Shown: positions 23,780 through 31,404 of the stretch, one piece after another
How positions within the stretch are numbered: the first letter of the stretch is position 1
How the letters are laid out: every line of letters starts with the position of its first letter
Source: Desulfurococcaceae archaeon
GTDB taxonomy: Archaea; Thermoproteota; Thermoprotei_A; Sulfolobales; NBVN01
Direction: 5' to 3'
Length of the DNA: 41,002 bases
NCBI GenBank assembly: GCA_020833415.1
Contig: JAJHQJ010000007.1
Span: 1 to 41,002, forward strand
Notes under the pieces: model-generated
Databases searched by the model: none
Seen by the model: only the letters and a program-made list of their open reading frames with translations
What the model was told of the DNA's origin: nothing
Made by a program: the position numbers and the translations under genes

Positions 23780-24766
23780 GTGTTAGTTCTCGGAATAGAG
23801 TCTACAGCCCACACCTTCGGTGTAGGTATAGTATCTGATGAGCCTAGGATACTGGCTGATGCTAGGTACAACTACGTCCCTAAGGTAGGGGGTATACACC
23901 CTAGGGAGGCTGCTGAGAGCTTCATAAGTAACGCCCCCCGAGTTCTCTCCGAGGCTTTGAGGAGTGCCGGTATTTCCATAGAGTCCGTGGATGCCGTAGC
24001 CGTAGCCCTGGGTCCGGGGCTCGGGCCCTGCCTTAGGATTGGGGCTACTGTGGCCAGGGTCCTGGCGGTCTACTACAGTAAACCCCTAGTACCCGTTAAC
24101 CACGCAGTAGCCCACATAGAGATCGGTAAGATGCTTACTGGAGCTAGGGACCCTCTCGTAGTCTATATATCCGGGGGGAACACCGTTATAGCGGCCCTCT
24201 ACGGTGGTAGGTACAGGGTCTTCGGTGAGACCCTCGACATAGCCCTCGGGAACTTCATGGATACCCTAGCCCGGGAGCTCGGTATAGCACCTCCCTACGT
24301 AGTTGAGGGGGTCCACGCACTAGATAGGTGTGCTGAGGGCGGTAGGTATATAGAGATGCCTTACGTAGTTAAGGGGCAGGATACCTCGTACTCCGGACTA
24401 CTGACGGCCGCCCTGAGGGTCTACAGGAGCGGGGCTAGACTCGAGGATGTATGCTTCAGTGCTAGGGAGGTGGCCTACTCCTCGCTAGTTGAGGTAGCTG
24501 AGAGGGGTCTGAGTCAGCTAGGTAAGAGGGAGATACTACTAGTCGGCGGTGTAGCGGCCAGCAGGTACCTCGTAGAGAAGTTCGAGGTTATGGCTAGGTA
24601 CAGGGAGGTGGAGCTCTACGTAACCCCACCTAAGTATGCAGTAGACAACGGGGTTATGATAGCCTGGACGGGGCTCCTACTCTACAAGCACGGGGTTACC
24701 GTAGAGCCGGAGAGGGCCTACGTTAGGCAGAGGTGGAGGCTTGATAGCGTTGACGTGTACTGGTAG
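23780..24766 (+). CDS. kae1: Kae1/TsaD, tRNA t6A synthase subunit
   Basis: A 328-residue ASKHA-fold ATPase and catalytic subunit of the KEOPS complex, which transfers threonylcarbamoyl to A37 of tRNAs reading ANN codons. The metal ligands in 'VNHAVAHIEIG' (H108, H112) and the late Asp in 'YAVDNGVMIAW' are present, as are 'LGIESTAHTFGVGIV' at the start, 'LGPGLGPCLRIG' and 'YISGGNT'. Its stop overlaps the bud32 reading frame by 26 nt. In some archaea the two are one fused gene; here they are separate but coupled. Confidence 0.95.
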   Translation: MLVLGIESTAHTFGVGIVSDEPRILADARYNYVPKVGGIHPREAAESFISNAPRVLSEALRSAGISIESVDAVAVALGPGLGPCLRIGATVARVLAVYYSKPLVPVNHAVAHIEIGKMLTGARDPLVVYISGGNTVIAALYGGRYRVFGETLDIALGNFMDTLARELGIAPPYVVEGVHALDRCAEGGRYIEMPYVVKGQDTSYSGLLTAALRVYRSGARLEDVCFSAREVAYSSLVEVAERGLSQLGKREILLVGGVAASRYLVEKFEVMARYREVELYVTPPKYAVDNGVMIAWTGLLLYKHGVTVEPERAYVRQRWRLDSVDVYW

Positions 24767-25427
24767 GGTACTCAGGGTAATCTACCTAGGGGCCGAGGCT
24801 CTGGTAGCTGAGGGGGAGTTCCTAGGCTATGAGGCCGTGTTCAAGCTAAGACTCAGGAAGCCCTACAGGGTCCCGGAGCTGGATAGGGAGATAATCAGGC
24901 GTAGGACCCTGACTGAGGCTAGGCTACTCCTAGCCCTCAGGGAGCTCGGGGTTAGGGTTCCCGCAGTACTCTACGTAGACCCAGTGGAGGGACTCATAGT
25001 TATGGAGAAAGTGCGCGGAAGGACAATACTAAGTGCGGCCAGTAGCCTAAGTAGGGATGAACTCTGCTCAGCTATGAGTAAGGTCGGGGTGGAGCTAGCT
25101 AAGATGCATAAGGGTGGGGTAGCCCACGGTGATGTGACGACAGCCAACATGGTCCTAACGGATAGCAGTGACGTATACCTAGTAGACCTAGGGCTAGCTA
25201 AGCACGCCGAGGATCTGGAGGACCTAGCAGTTGACGTGCACCTACTCATAAGAGTTCTGGAGAGCTCCCACTACGCAGTTAAGGACGAGATGTTCAAGTG
25301 CTTCCTAGGTGGGTACCGCGAGGTCCTAGGGGAGGACCTTACCAGGGCCATCCTCGAGAAGGTTAGGGAGATAAGGCTTAGGGGTAGGTACGTAGAGGAG
25401 AGGAGGTTAAGAAGTAGAACCACCTAG
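24741..25427 (+). CDS. bud32: Bud32 atypical kinase/ATPase of KEOPS
   Basis: A small protein-kinase-like protein (up to 228 residues) that binds Kae1 and hydrolyses ATP to drive t6A formation. It has a Lys in 'AVFKLRLRKPYR' preceded by 'GAEALV', the catalytic loop 'HGDVTTANMVL' (D131), and the magnesium site 'YLVDLGLAK' (D149), with a C-terminal 'LRGRYVEERR' as in other Bud32 proteins. Two in-frame TTG codons (24741, 24750) could be starts, both inside kae1; the true one is unsettled. The last gene of the eS24 cluster. Confidence 0.9.
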   Translation: MIALTCTGRVLRVIYLGAEALVAEGEFLGYEAVFKLRLRKPYRVPELDREIIRRRTLTEARLLLALRELGVRVPAVLYVDPVEGLIVMEKVRGRTILSAASSLSRDELCSAMSKVGVELAKMHKGGVAHGDVTTANMVLTDSSDVYLVDLGLAKHAEDLEDLAVDVHLLIRVLESSHYAVKDEMFKCFLGGYREVLGEDLTRAILEKVREIRLRGRYVEERRLRSRTT

Positions 25428-25456
25428 TTTTAAAAACCTAACACTATTCTATTAAA

Positions 25457-25466
25457 GTTTATAAAC
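25457..25466 (+). promoter_or_regulatory. TATA box for the peroxiredoxin gene
   Basis: GTTTATAAAC is a palindromic, near-consensus TATA box 37 nt before the GTG at 25499. The leader of about 12 nt carries GGTGGG. The strong box fits a highly expressed stress gene. Confidence 0.6.
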
Positions 25467-25498
25467 CCCCGCTTAGATAAGTACCATGGTGGGTAAGT

Positions 25499-26194
25499 GT
25501 GCCCGGTCAGGTACCCCTAATAGGTGAGAAGTTCCCGGAGATGACTGTAATTACAACACACGGTGTTAAGAAGTTACCCGATGACTACGCAGGCAGGTGG
25601 CTAGTACTTTTCAGCCACCCAGCTGACTTCACACCGGTCTGTACTACCGAGTTCGCAGCGTTTGCGAAGAGGTACGAGGACTTCAGGAAGCTCAACGCTG
25701 AGCTCCTAGGGCACAGCGTTGACAGCGTTTTCGCTCATATAAAGTGGGTTGAGTGGATCGAGAAGACCCTAGGAGTTAGGATACCGTTCCCAGTAATAGC
25801 TGACCCAGCTGGTGAGGTAGCCAGGAAGCTGGGGTTCCTACACGCTCAGAGTGCTACTCACACAGTGAGGGCTGTAATGGTGGTAGACCCCAACGGTATC
25901 ATCAGGGCTATACTGTACTACCCGCAGGAGCTCGGGAGGAACATGGACGAGATCCTGAGGGTGGTTAGAGCTCTGCAGGTTAGTGATAAGCTTAAGGCGG
26001 CGATCCCGGCTAACTGGCCCAACAACGAGCTAATAGGTGACAGGGTTATTGTACCACCTGCTAGGACCGTCGACGAGGCCTCCGAGAGGCTTAAGCAGTA
26101 CACATGCTACGACTGGTGGTTCTGCCACAAGGAGGGCTCCCCCGAGGACGCTGAGGAGGCTAGGAAATACCTAAGGAGGGTTGCCGGGACCTAG
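25499..26194 (+). CDS. Peroxiredoxin (archaeal Prx6-type thioredoxin peroxidase)
   Basis: A 231-residue thiol peroxidase that reduces hydrogen and alkyl peroxides. The peroxidatic Cys is C48 in '[13 protein letters not shown]'. Two further Cys, C203 and C209, lie in '[13 protein letters not shown]', as in the well-studied ring-forming Aeropyrum enzyme, whose positions are nearly the same. '[17 protein letters not shown]' is also typical. The GTG start has a GGTGGG site. The downstream gap carries a T-run (26203-26207) followed by GC-rich element relics. Confidence 0.95.
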   Translation: MPGQVPLIGEKFPEMTVITTHGVKKLPDDYAGRWLVLFSHPADFTPVCTTEFAAFAKRYEDFRKLNAELLGHSVDSVFAHIKWVEWIEKTLGVRIPFPVIADPAGEVARKLGFLHAQSATHTVRAVMVVDPNGIIRAILYYPQELGRNMDEILRVVRALQVSDKLKAAIPANWPNNELIGDRVIVPPARTVDEASERLKQYTCYDWWFCHKEGSPEDAEEARKYLRRVAGT

Positions 26195-26223
26195 GTCTAG
26201 GTAGCTTTTTGGGTCTCATAACT

Positions 26224-26446
26224 GGAAGCCCCGCCTTTTAAGGCTGGGAGGTAAAAGCTTACAGGTCTCTACTCCAGCATCTCTTGGAGTTGGGTGTAGG
26301 TGAGTCTAGCAGGTTGTGAGCCAGCACCTCCCCGTAGCTGGCGGCGGGGCCTGAACAGTGATGCCGCACCCGTGGGGGCTCCCGATAGATGGGGGAAGGC
26401 CCCAGAGGGTGCAGAGCCCCCGCCCTTTAGTGCGGGGAGCCGCCAG
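26224..26446 (+). mobile_element. GC-rich TnpB right-end relic(s) between the peroxiredoxin gene and cbf5
   Basis: Two hairpin-rich blocks. The first (26224-26252) holds CCCCGCC-TTTTAAGG-CTGGGAGG; the second (about 26355-26446) ends with CCCCCGCCCTTTAGTGCGGGG. The second block, AGAGGGTGCAGAGCCCCCGC, closely resembles the corresponding part of 31608-31640 and is the shape of a TnpB omega RNA 3' end. The final arm supplies the last codons and stop of cbf5. No tnpB coding sequence remains. An 11-mer, GATGCCGCACC (26360-26370), recurs at 31768-31778. Confidence 0.45.
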
Positions 26447-27469
26447 CCCTCTTCCTCCAGCTCCTTGGGTACACGTCCCTAGGTATCACAACCCTCCTAG
26501 TTTTGAAGGCTATACCCCTATCCTTAGCCAGGATCTCCTCAGTACTCATCAGTGCCTCGGCTAGGGCTACGAGTTCACCCTTAAGTGAGAAGAGAGCTAC
26601 TAGGTCACCCCGTCTAATACCCTCACTAACTACGGAGACCCCGGGTACTGCTAGGTCAGCTCCGTGCGCTACGGCTGCGATAGCTCCATCAAGTATAGCC
26701 ACCTTCGGTAGCTGAGCCACTATGTATTCGTGGGGCAGTATTACTGACTTCACAGCATCCTCCCTACCTAACTCCCGGTAGAGGTAAATGGCCTCGGAGA
26801 ACTCGTGCATCCTAATGGAGGTGTCCTCCCTAAACGGCCCGGTCCTAATCCTCCTAAGCTCCCGCATGTGAGCCCCGGTCCCTAGGACCTCCCCTATATC
26901 GTGTATCAGCTTCCTGACGTAGGTTCCGTGCTGACAGGCAACCCTAATCAGGACGTACTCACCCTCGAACTCCAGTACCTCGATTGCGTAGACCTCCTTA
27001 ACCCTCAGGGTCCTCTTAACTGAGGACCTAACCGGAGGCTTCTGGTATATCCTACCTACGAACTCCCTAACTACCTCCTCAAACCTCTCCCTATCTACAA
27101 TCCTGTGGAGCTGGGCTAGGGCTACGTACTCCTTATCCGAGTGTGACAGTACTCCGATCAGCTTAGTAGCATTTCCGGTAGCTACCGGTAGTACGCCGGA
27201 GACCTTGGGGTATCCCCGCCCCCTGTAGGGGGCTCTAGGGTCCCCCCATGACCTGCCTTCCCGATCTTCAGTAGCTCCTTAATCCAGGCCACTACCTCAT
27301 GGCTAGTAGGTCCCGGGGGCTTATCGAGATTTATCACTCCCGAGGATATCAGCTCCTCGGCGCTCCTAGACTTAGGGTGCTTACCGTACCTAGGGTCTGT
27401 CCCAGCCTCCCTCTTAACTATGTACCTCCTCTGGATCCCAGCGAAGGAGTCCAACTCCGTGAGGAACAT
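26427..27469 (-). CDS. cbf5: Cbf5/TruB tRNA/rRNA pseudouridine synthase, interrupted by a 23-nt intron
   Basis: The catalytic subunit of H/ACA guide RNPs. Exon 1 (27235-27469) ends in 'GKAGHGG-TL' and exon 2 (26427-27211) begins 'PKVSGVLPVATGNATKLIG', then 'HRIVDRERFEEVVREFVGRI', 'ACQHGTYVRKLIHDIGE', and a PUA domain with 'YPRSWRKR'. Without splicing, translation ends at a stop soon after 'GGTLEP'. Removing 27212-27234 joins them as T-L-D-P-K-V and restores the catalytic Asp. ATG at 27469 has GGAGGAGG 5 nt upstream; a TTG at 27484 is in frame. The spliced protein has about 339 residues. The last residues (AGGSPH) come from an adjoining element relic. Confidence 0.92.
27212..27234 (-). other. 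Archaeal protein-gene intron (bulge-helix-bulge) in cbf5
   Basis: The RNA can fold as: exon-1 GGGG paired with exon-2 CCCC; a 4-bp helix CCCT/GGGG; a 3-nt bulge AGA at the 5' site and ATA at the 3' site; and an intron hairpin GCCCCC-TACA-GGGGGC. Cutting each bulge after its second base gives exon ends CTAG and ACCCC, which join to CTA-GAC-CCC-AAG. The outer helix has one unpaired A, so the motif is slightly relaxed. Other crenarchaeal cbf5 genes have an intron at this same GTLDP site, cut by the tRNA splicing endonuclease. Confidence 0.88.
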
Positions 27470-27507
27470 GATCCCCTCCTCCAACTACTACACCTGACCA
27501 GAAGATC

Positions 27508-27522
27508 CTTCAGAGGTAATTT
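27508..27522 (-). promoter_or_regulatory. Probable TATA element for cbf5
   Basis: On the minus strand, AACTAAATTACC lies about 45 nt before the ATG at 27469, so the transcript would carry a leader of about 20 nt holding the GGAGGAGG site. It lies between eL14 and cbf5, so cbf5 may have its own transcript. Confidence 0.35.
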
Positions 27523-27580
27523 AGTTAGCAGAATAGATGGGTACCAACCCGCCGATTAGGTGCAGGTGCGTAGGCTAAGA

Positions 27581-27904
27581 CTACCTCTCCCCAGGGACTA
27601 CCGTAGCCAGCTTCAGTAAGGTCCTTCTATCGATTTTAACCCTCTCCTTCATAAACTCCACGAGCCCTACGGCCTCTATAGCCTTAAGTACCTCCTCGTC
27701 TGACGCCCCCTTCTCGATCTCTACCTTCTTATCGAGGATCTCCAGGTGCCTTATGTTAGCCCTCCTCCTCTTTACCCCAGTTAGGCTCTTGGGTCCCGTA
27801 ACTACTACGAAGTTATCGTCGACTATATCCACTATAACACACTTCCTACCAGCCTCCCTACCCATTAGCTTAACGCACACCCTACCTACCTCGATTAGCG
27901 GCAT
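27581..27904 (-). CDS. rpl14e: Ribosomal protein eL14
   Basis: About 107 residues matching eL14: 'LIEVGRVCVKLMGREAGRK' at the start, 'CVIVDIVDDNFVVVTGP', 'VKRRRANIRHLEILDKKV' and a helical C terminus. The frame extends to 28024 and overlaps rbcL, but homologs start at the ATG at 27904, which has GGGG just before it and a CTTTTAAG box at 27936-27943, 36 nt upstream. eL14 next to cbf5 is a common archaeal order. Confidence 0.92.
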   Translation of the reverse strand: MPLIEVGRVCVKLMGREAGRKCVIVDIVDDNFVVVTGPKSLTGVKRRRANIRHLEILDKKVEIEKGASDEEVLKAIEAVGLVEFMKERVKIDRRTLLKLATVVPGER

Positions 27905-27999
27905 CCCCAGCACCTCATAGAGATATCGGGTAGGGCTTAAAAGCGTAGTTCCTAACTGGGAGGACCTAAGAAGCTGGGCTACCTCGGGTACTGCAACGG

Positions 28000-29334
28000 T
28001 TATACAGGTCTCGTATACCCCCACTTCTCGAGTGCTCTCCTAAGCTCCCGGTGCTCCTCAGCGTATACGTCGAGGGGTACCCCCTTTGCTATAGCCTCCA
28101 GGGCCTGCCTTACGGCTGCTGCACCGGCTCTAGGTCCGTCGGGGTGTCCTACAACCCCACCGCCTACCTGGATAACTACATCGGTACCCAGGTGCTTAAC
28201 TACCTCCGGTAGGGTCCCGGGGTGTAACCCCCCTGAGGCAACGGGGACTGCGGGCTTGATGTGGTGGAAGGATTGGTGTAGGTGTAGTACGTCTCCGGGT
28301 TCAGGTACGTAGGTACTCTCCCTGAGTAATCTGGAGTACCTAACCACGTCGACGGTCCTAGCCTCCAGCTTACCGACCTCCGGTGTACCTACGTGTAGCT
28401 GGTCCACCCCAACGACCCTGTAGAGCTTAGCTAGGGTGAACATGGATACCCCATGGAGGGGGTTCCTCGTGATAGCTGCGTGCATTGCCCTGTGTGCGTG
28501 TATGGCTAGTCCGTACTCCTCAGCTAGGTCCCTAACGTAGGTGAGGGAGGACCACCCGGCTATGACTACGTCGACCATTACGTAGGGGTTACCGTAGTCT
28601 GCCACCAGCTTAAGCCTCCTAGTCATCTCCCTAACGTCGGCAGTTATGTTGGCGAACCAGGCCTTCCTCTCACCAGTCTCCCTCTCGACCCTATCTATAG
28701 CCCTCATAATAGCCCTAGCCCTAGCCTCGAACCTACAGTAGCTTGGGCTAGCTAGGTTCTCATCGTCCTTAACGTAGTCGAGCCCCCCTACGAGGATCTC
28801 GTACGCAAGTCTCTCAACCTCCTCAGGTGAGTAACCGACCTTAGGCTTCGGCACCGTACCCGCTATAGGTCTACCGTAGACCCTGAAGATACTCCTAACC
28901 CCGTCCAACCCCTTCAGCGGCCCCTTAAACCACTCAAGGAAAACCCTGGGTAGGTAGATATCCTCAACCCTAAGCCACTTAACCCTCCTCATACCGAATA
29001 CGTTACCAGCTACAGATGCTAGGAATGCCGGTAGGTTCCCCTCCTCGAACAGCTCCACAGGGTAGGCTACGTAAACGGAGTAGCTACCGTCCCCTAGGTC
29101 TACGAAGCGGAAGGCCCTCCCCTTCAACCTCTCTAGCCGAGTCTCATCATACCAGGTGTAGAGGGTTGTCCAAGTACCTACGCTACTCTCAGCAGCTACA
29201 GCCCCAGCCGCGTCCTCAATACTGAACCCGCTAGCCGGTACCACTCTAAAGGATACCACGACGTAGCTCTCGAGGTCGGGGCTGAATGACCTATCTACGA
29301 AGGCGTTGTAAGGCTCAAACTCCTCGGTTTCCAC
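28000..29334 (-). CDS. rbcL: RuBisCO large subunit, archaeal form III
   Basis: A 444-residue carboxylase that turns ribulose-1,5-bisphosphate and CO2 into two 3-phosphoglycerate. Catalytic residues are complete: K163 in 'GTVPKPKVG', carbamylated K189 with D191 and E192 in 'YVKDDEN', H281 in 'HAHRAMH', H314 in 'QLHVGTP', K322 of loop 6 in 'VGKLEA', and 'ASGGLHPG' plus 'GGGVVGHP' for phosphate binding. There is no small-subunit gene, and the sequence is form III-like, so it most likely works in AMP/nucleoside salvage. It faces the isomerase genes across a single TATA box. Confidence 0.93.
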   Translation of the reverse strand: METEEFEPYNAFVDRSFSPDLESYVVVSFRVVPASGFSIEDAAGAVAAESSVGTWTTLYTWYDETRLERLKGRAFRFVDLGDGSYSVYVAYPVELFEEGNLPAFLASVAGNVFGMRRVKWLRVEDIYLPRVFLEWFKGPLKGLDGVRSIFRVYGRPIAGTVPKPKVGYSPEEVERLAYEILVGGLDYVKDDENLASPSYCRFEARARAIMRAIDRVERETGERKAWFANITADVREMTRRLKLVADYGNPYVMVDVVIAGWSSLTYVRDLAEEYGLAIHAHRAMHAAITRNPLHGVSMFTLAKLYRVVGVDQLHVGTPEVGKLEARTVDVVRYSRLLRESTYVPEPGDVLHLHQSFHHIKPAVPVASGGLHPGTLPEVVKHLGTDVVIQVGGGVVGHPDGPRAGAAAVRQALEAIAKGVPLDVYAEEHRELRRALEKWGYTRPV

Positions 29335-29361
29335 GGTCCCACCCGGAAAGCTACTGACTAC

Positions 29362-29372
29362 ATATATAATAA
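29362..29372. promoter_or_regulatory. Single TATA box shared by rbcL and the IF2B-like/isomerase genes
   Basis: ATATATAATAA lies 70 nt from gene to gene in the middle of the divergent gap. Its centre is about 33 nt from the rbcL ATG and 39 nt from the rightward ATG at 29405, so both transcripts would have leaders of roughly 6-13 nt. No other AT-rich box is present. Confidence 0.55.
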
Positions 29373-29404
29373 GCTGGAGACAACTAGGTAGTTAAGAGGT
29401 AGCT

Positions 29405-30412
29405 ATGGACTGCCCCAGAGCTGTTGAAGGCTATAGCAGGGTCGTCGGGGAGGTATCCGAGGCAAGGGTCCCCGGGTCTACGGAGGCTGCTCTGAGGGTA
29501 GTGCAGGCACTAGCCGACGTCCTGAGGTACTGCGATAGTGACGTACCTAAGCTACTACTGCAACTAGTCGGTAAGGCCCTCCAGGCTAGACCTGGTTCCC
29601 AGACTGTACGTAGTATTACCCACCTCTTCCTCAGGAGGGTACTCGAGTTCGTGCCAAGCTCCGGTACAGGTAACCCGCGGGGTGAGGCCGTCGATAGGGC
29701 CCTAGCCGAGGTTTTGAATTACGTTGAGGGGGTTAGGGAGGTTATATCTGAGATAGGCTCGAGGAGACTCGAGCCTGGGGACGTAGTCTTGACGTACTCG
29801 TACAGCACCACAGTCCTCAGAGTACTGGAGAGGGCAGCTAAGCGCGGGGTGGACTTCGAGGTGTACGTAGCTGAGTCCAGACCTATAGCTGAGGGTAGAC
29901 TGATGGCCTCAGCCCTCGGTAAGCTGGGTATTAGGACTACCCTAGTAGTCGACTCCGCCATCAGGTACGTAATGAAGAGAGTTAGTAAGGCATTCGTAGG
30001 TGCTGAAGCTGTAGCAGCTAACGGTGCTGTAGTAGGTAAGGTAGGTACATCGGTAGTTGCTCTAGTAGCTAAGGAGGCTAGGGTTAGGTTCTACGTAGCG
30101 GCAGGGCTCTACAAGTTCAGTCCGGAGACGGTCTTCGGGGACCTAGTAGCTATCGGGGAGCTGGAGAATCCCGAGCTCATCGTACCCCAGGACCGTCTAG
30201 GGGAGGTAGCACCGTACCTGGGTAGGGGTATAAGGACTAGGACCCCCCTCTACGATGTAACCCCTCCGGAGTACGTGGATGCCGTGATAACTGAGAGGGG
30301 GCTTATAGCTCCACAGCTGGTCTTCTACTTTGCTAGGGAGTTCTTCGGGGTAGATGCCCAGTACGTAGGTGTGGAGAAGTTAGCTGAGGAGGTGGGTAGG
30401 CTTTGGAGCTAG
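29405..30412 (+). CDS. IF2B alpha/beta/delta-like protein, ribose-1,5-bisphosphate isomerase paralog with altered active site
   Basis: A 335-residue protein of the eIF2B regulatory-subunit/R15P isomerase family: an N-terminal helical bundle and a C-terminal Rossmann-like domain with 'VVLTYSYSTTVLRVL', 'YVAESRPIAEGRLMA', 'FVGAEAVAANGAVVGKVGT' and 'YDVTPPEYVDAVITERG'. In its neighbour and in studied R15P isomerases the catalytic Cys sits in 'THCHS' and the Asp in 'GADTI'; here they are S132 and E201. It is therefore probably a regulatory or IF2B-like protein, or a partner subunit of the next gene. It overlaps that gene by 10 nt. Confidence 0.82.
   Translation: MDCPRAVEGYSRVVGEVSEARVPGSTEAALRVVQALADVLRYCDSDVPKLLLQLVGKALQARPGSQTVRSITHLFLRRVLEFVPSSGTGNPRGEAVDRALAEVLNYVEGVREVISEIGSRRLEPGDVVLTYSYSTTVLRVLERAAKRGVDFEVYVAESRPIAEGRLMASALGKLGIRTTLVVDSAIRYVMKRVSKAFVGAEAVAANGAVVGKVGTSVVALVAKEARVRFYVAAGLYKFSPETVFGDLVAIGELENPELIVPQDRLGEVAPYLGRGIRTRTPLYDVTPPEYVDAVITERGLIAPQLVFYFAREFFGVDAQYVGVEKLAEEVGRLWS
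30053..30099 (+). repeat. 47-nt tract identical to 31063-31109 in the next gene
   Basis: The segment coding 'VVALVAKEARVRFYV' in this gene is identical base for base to 31063-31109, including third codon positions. A 19-nt match TAGCAGCTAACGGTGCTGT also lies just upstream in both. Elsewhere the two genes differ widely, which suggests recent gene conversion over about 90 bp. Confidence 0.8.
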
Positions 30413-31404
30413 GTGGCTTCAGGATCCCGGAGGAGGTTGTGAGGATAAGGGAGGGTATAAGGACCATGAGGATAAGGGGGGCTGGAAACATAGCTAGGAA
30501 CGGGGCTCTAGCCCTCGCTATAGCTGCGGAGAGGTTCTCTGGGAGCGACCTAGAGGCTTTCCTGAAGTACATGGGGCTGGTCGCGGACTACGTGAGGAGC
30601 TCTAGACCTACAGCCGTATCCCTACCCAATGCGGTGTCCTACGTTATGAGTAGGCTGGAGCGGTCTAGGCCTACCTCAGTTGATGACGCTAGGAGGGCCG
30701 TGGTGGAGGCATCGAAGGAATTCATAGAATACTCCGAGAACGCTGTAAAGCTGATAGGGGAGCTGGGGGCTAGGAGGATAGAGCGTGGAGACATCCTAAT
30801 GACGCACTGCCACAGTACGGTAGCAGTATCAGTTATAGTTACAGCCTTTAGGCAGGGTAAGGTTGAGAGGGTCTACGTAAAGGAGACTAGGCCCGCCTTC
30901 CAGGGCCTGATAACGGCTAGGGAGTTAGCTAAGGAGGGGGTTGAGGTAGTCCTCATACCGGACTCGGCTGTAAGGTACTACATGAAGAAGGTAGATAAGG
31001 TCGTGGTTGGTGCAGACACCATAGCAGCTAACGGTGCTGTGGTGAACAAGATCGGTACCTCAGTAGTTGCTCTAGTAGCTAAGGAGGCTAGGGTTAGGTT
31101 CTACGTAGCTAGCGAGACGTACAAGTTCAGCCCCTACACCATCCTAGGCGAGCTAGTACCGATAGAGGTGCGGGACCCAACTGAGGTGGTAGACCCCGGC
31201 TGGTTAGCGGAGAACCCGAACGTCCAGGTATTCAACCCTGTCTTCGACGTAACCCCACCTGAGTACGTAGATGCTGTAATAACGGAGAGGGGGGTTATAC
31301 CACCTCAGCTAGCGGCACTAATCCTCATAGAGCAGTATGGTGTTAAGCTACTAGATGCCTACCCAGCACACCGTAGCCTAGGGCTACACGTAGACACGGA
31401 GTAG
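30403..31404 (+). CDS. e2b2: Ribose-1,5-bisphosphate isomerase
   Basis: A 333-residue enzyme that converts ribose-1,5-bisphosphate to ribulose-1,5-bisphosphate for RuBisCO. Key features of the archaeal R15P isomerase are present: 'IRTMRIRGAGNIARNGALAL' near the N terminus, catalytic C136 in 'LMTHCHSTV', D205 in 'VVGADTIAANGAVVNKIGT', and 'FDVTPPEYVDAVITERG'. Both catalytic positions are offset by +3 from the characterised Thermococcus enzyme. The start is TTG with GGAGGTGGG upstream, inside the end of the previous gene. AMP phosphorylase, the first enzyme of this pathway, is not in the window. Confidence 0.9.
   Translation: MELGGFRIPEEVVRIREGIRTMRIRGAGNIARNGALALAIAAERFSGSDLEAFLKYMGLVADYVRSSRPTAVSLPNAVSYVMSRLERSRPTSVDDARRAVVEASKEFIEYSENAVKLIGELGARRIERGDILMTHCHSTVAVSVIVTAFRQGKVERVYVKETRPAFQGLITARELAKEGVEVVLIPDSAVRYYMKKVDKVVVGADTIAANGAVVNKIGTSVVALVAKEARVRFYVASETYKFSPYTILGELVPIEVRDPTEVVDPGWLAENPNVQVFNPVFDVTPPEYVDAVITERGVIPPQLAALILIEQYGVKLLDAYPAHRSLGLHVDTE

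Noticed and set aside
27182-27484. cbf5 as a frameshifted pseudogene, or two separate genes
   Set aside because: The two parts join perfectly, with the catalytic Asp restored, when a 23-nt segment with bulge-helix-bulge structure is removed, and other Crenarchaeota have an intron at this site.
27581-28024. A longer eL14 with a 40-residue N-terminal extension
   Set aside because: The extension is antisense-like overlap with the end of rbcL and has no family match; the ATG at 27904 has its own TATA box and ribosome-binding site.
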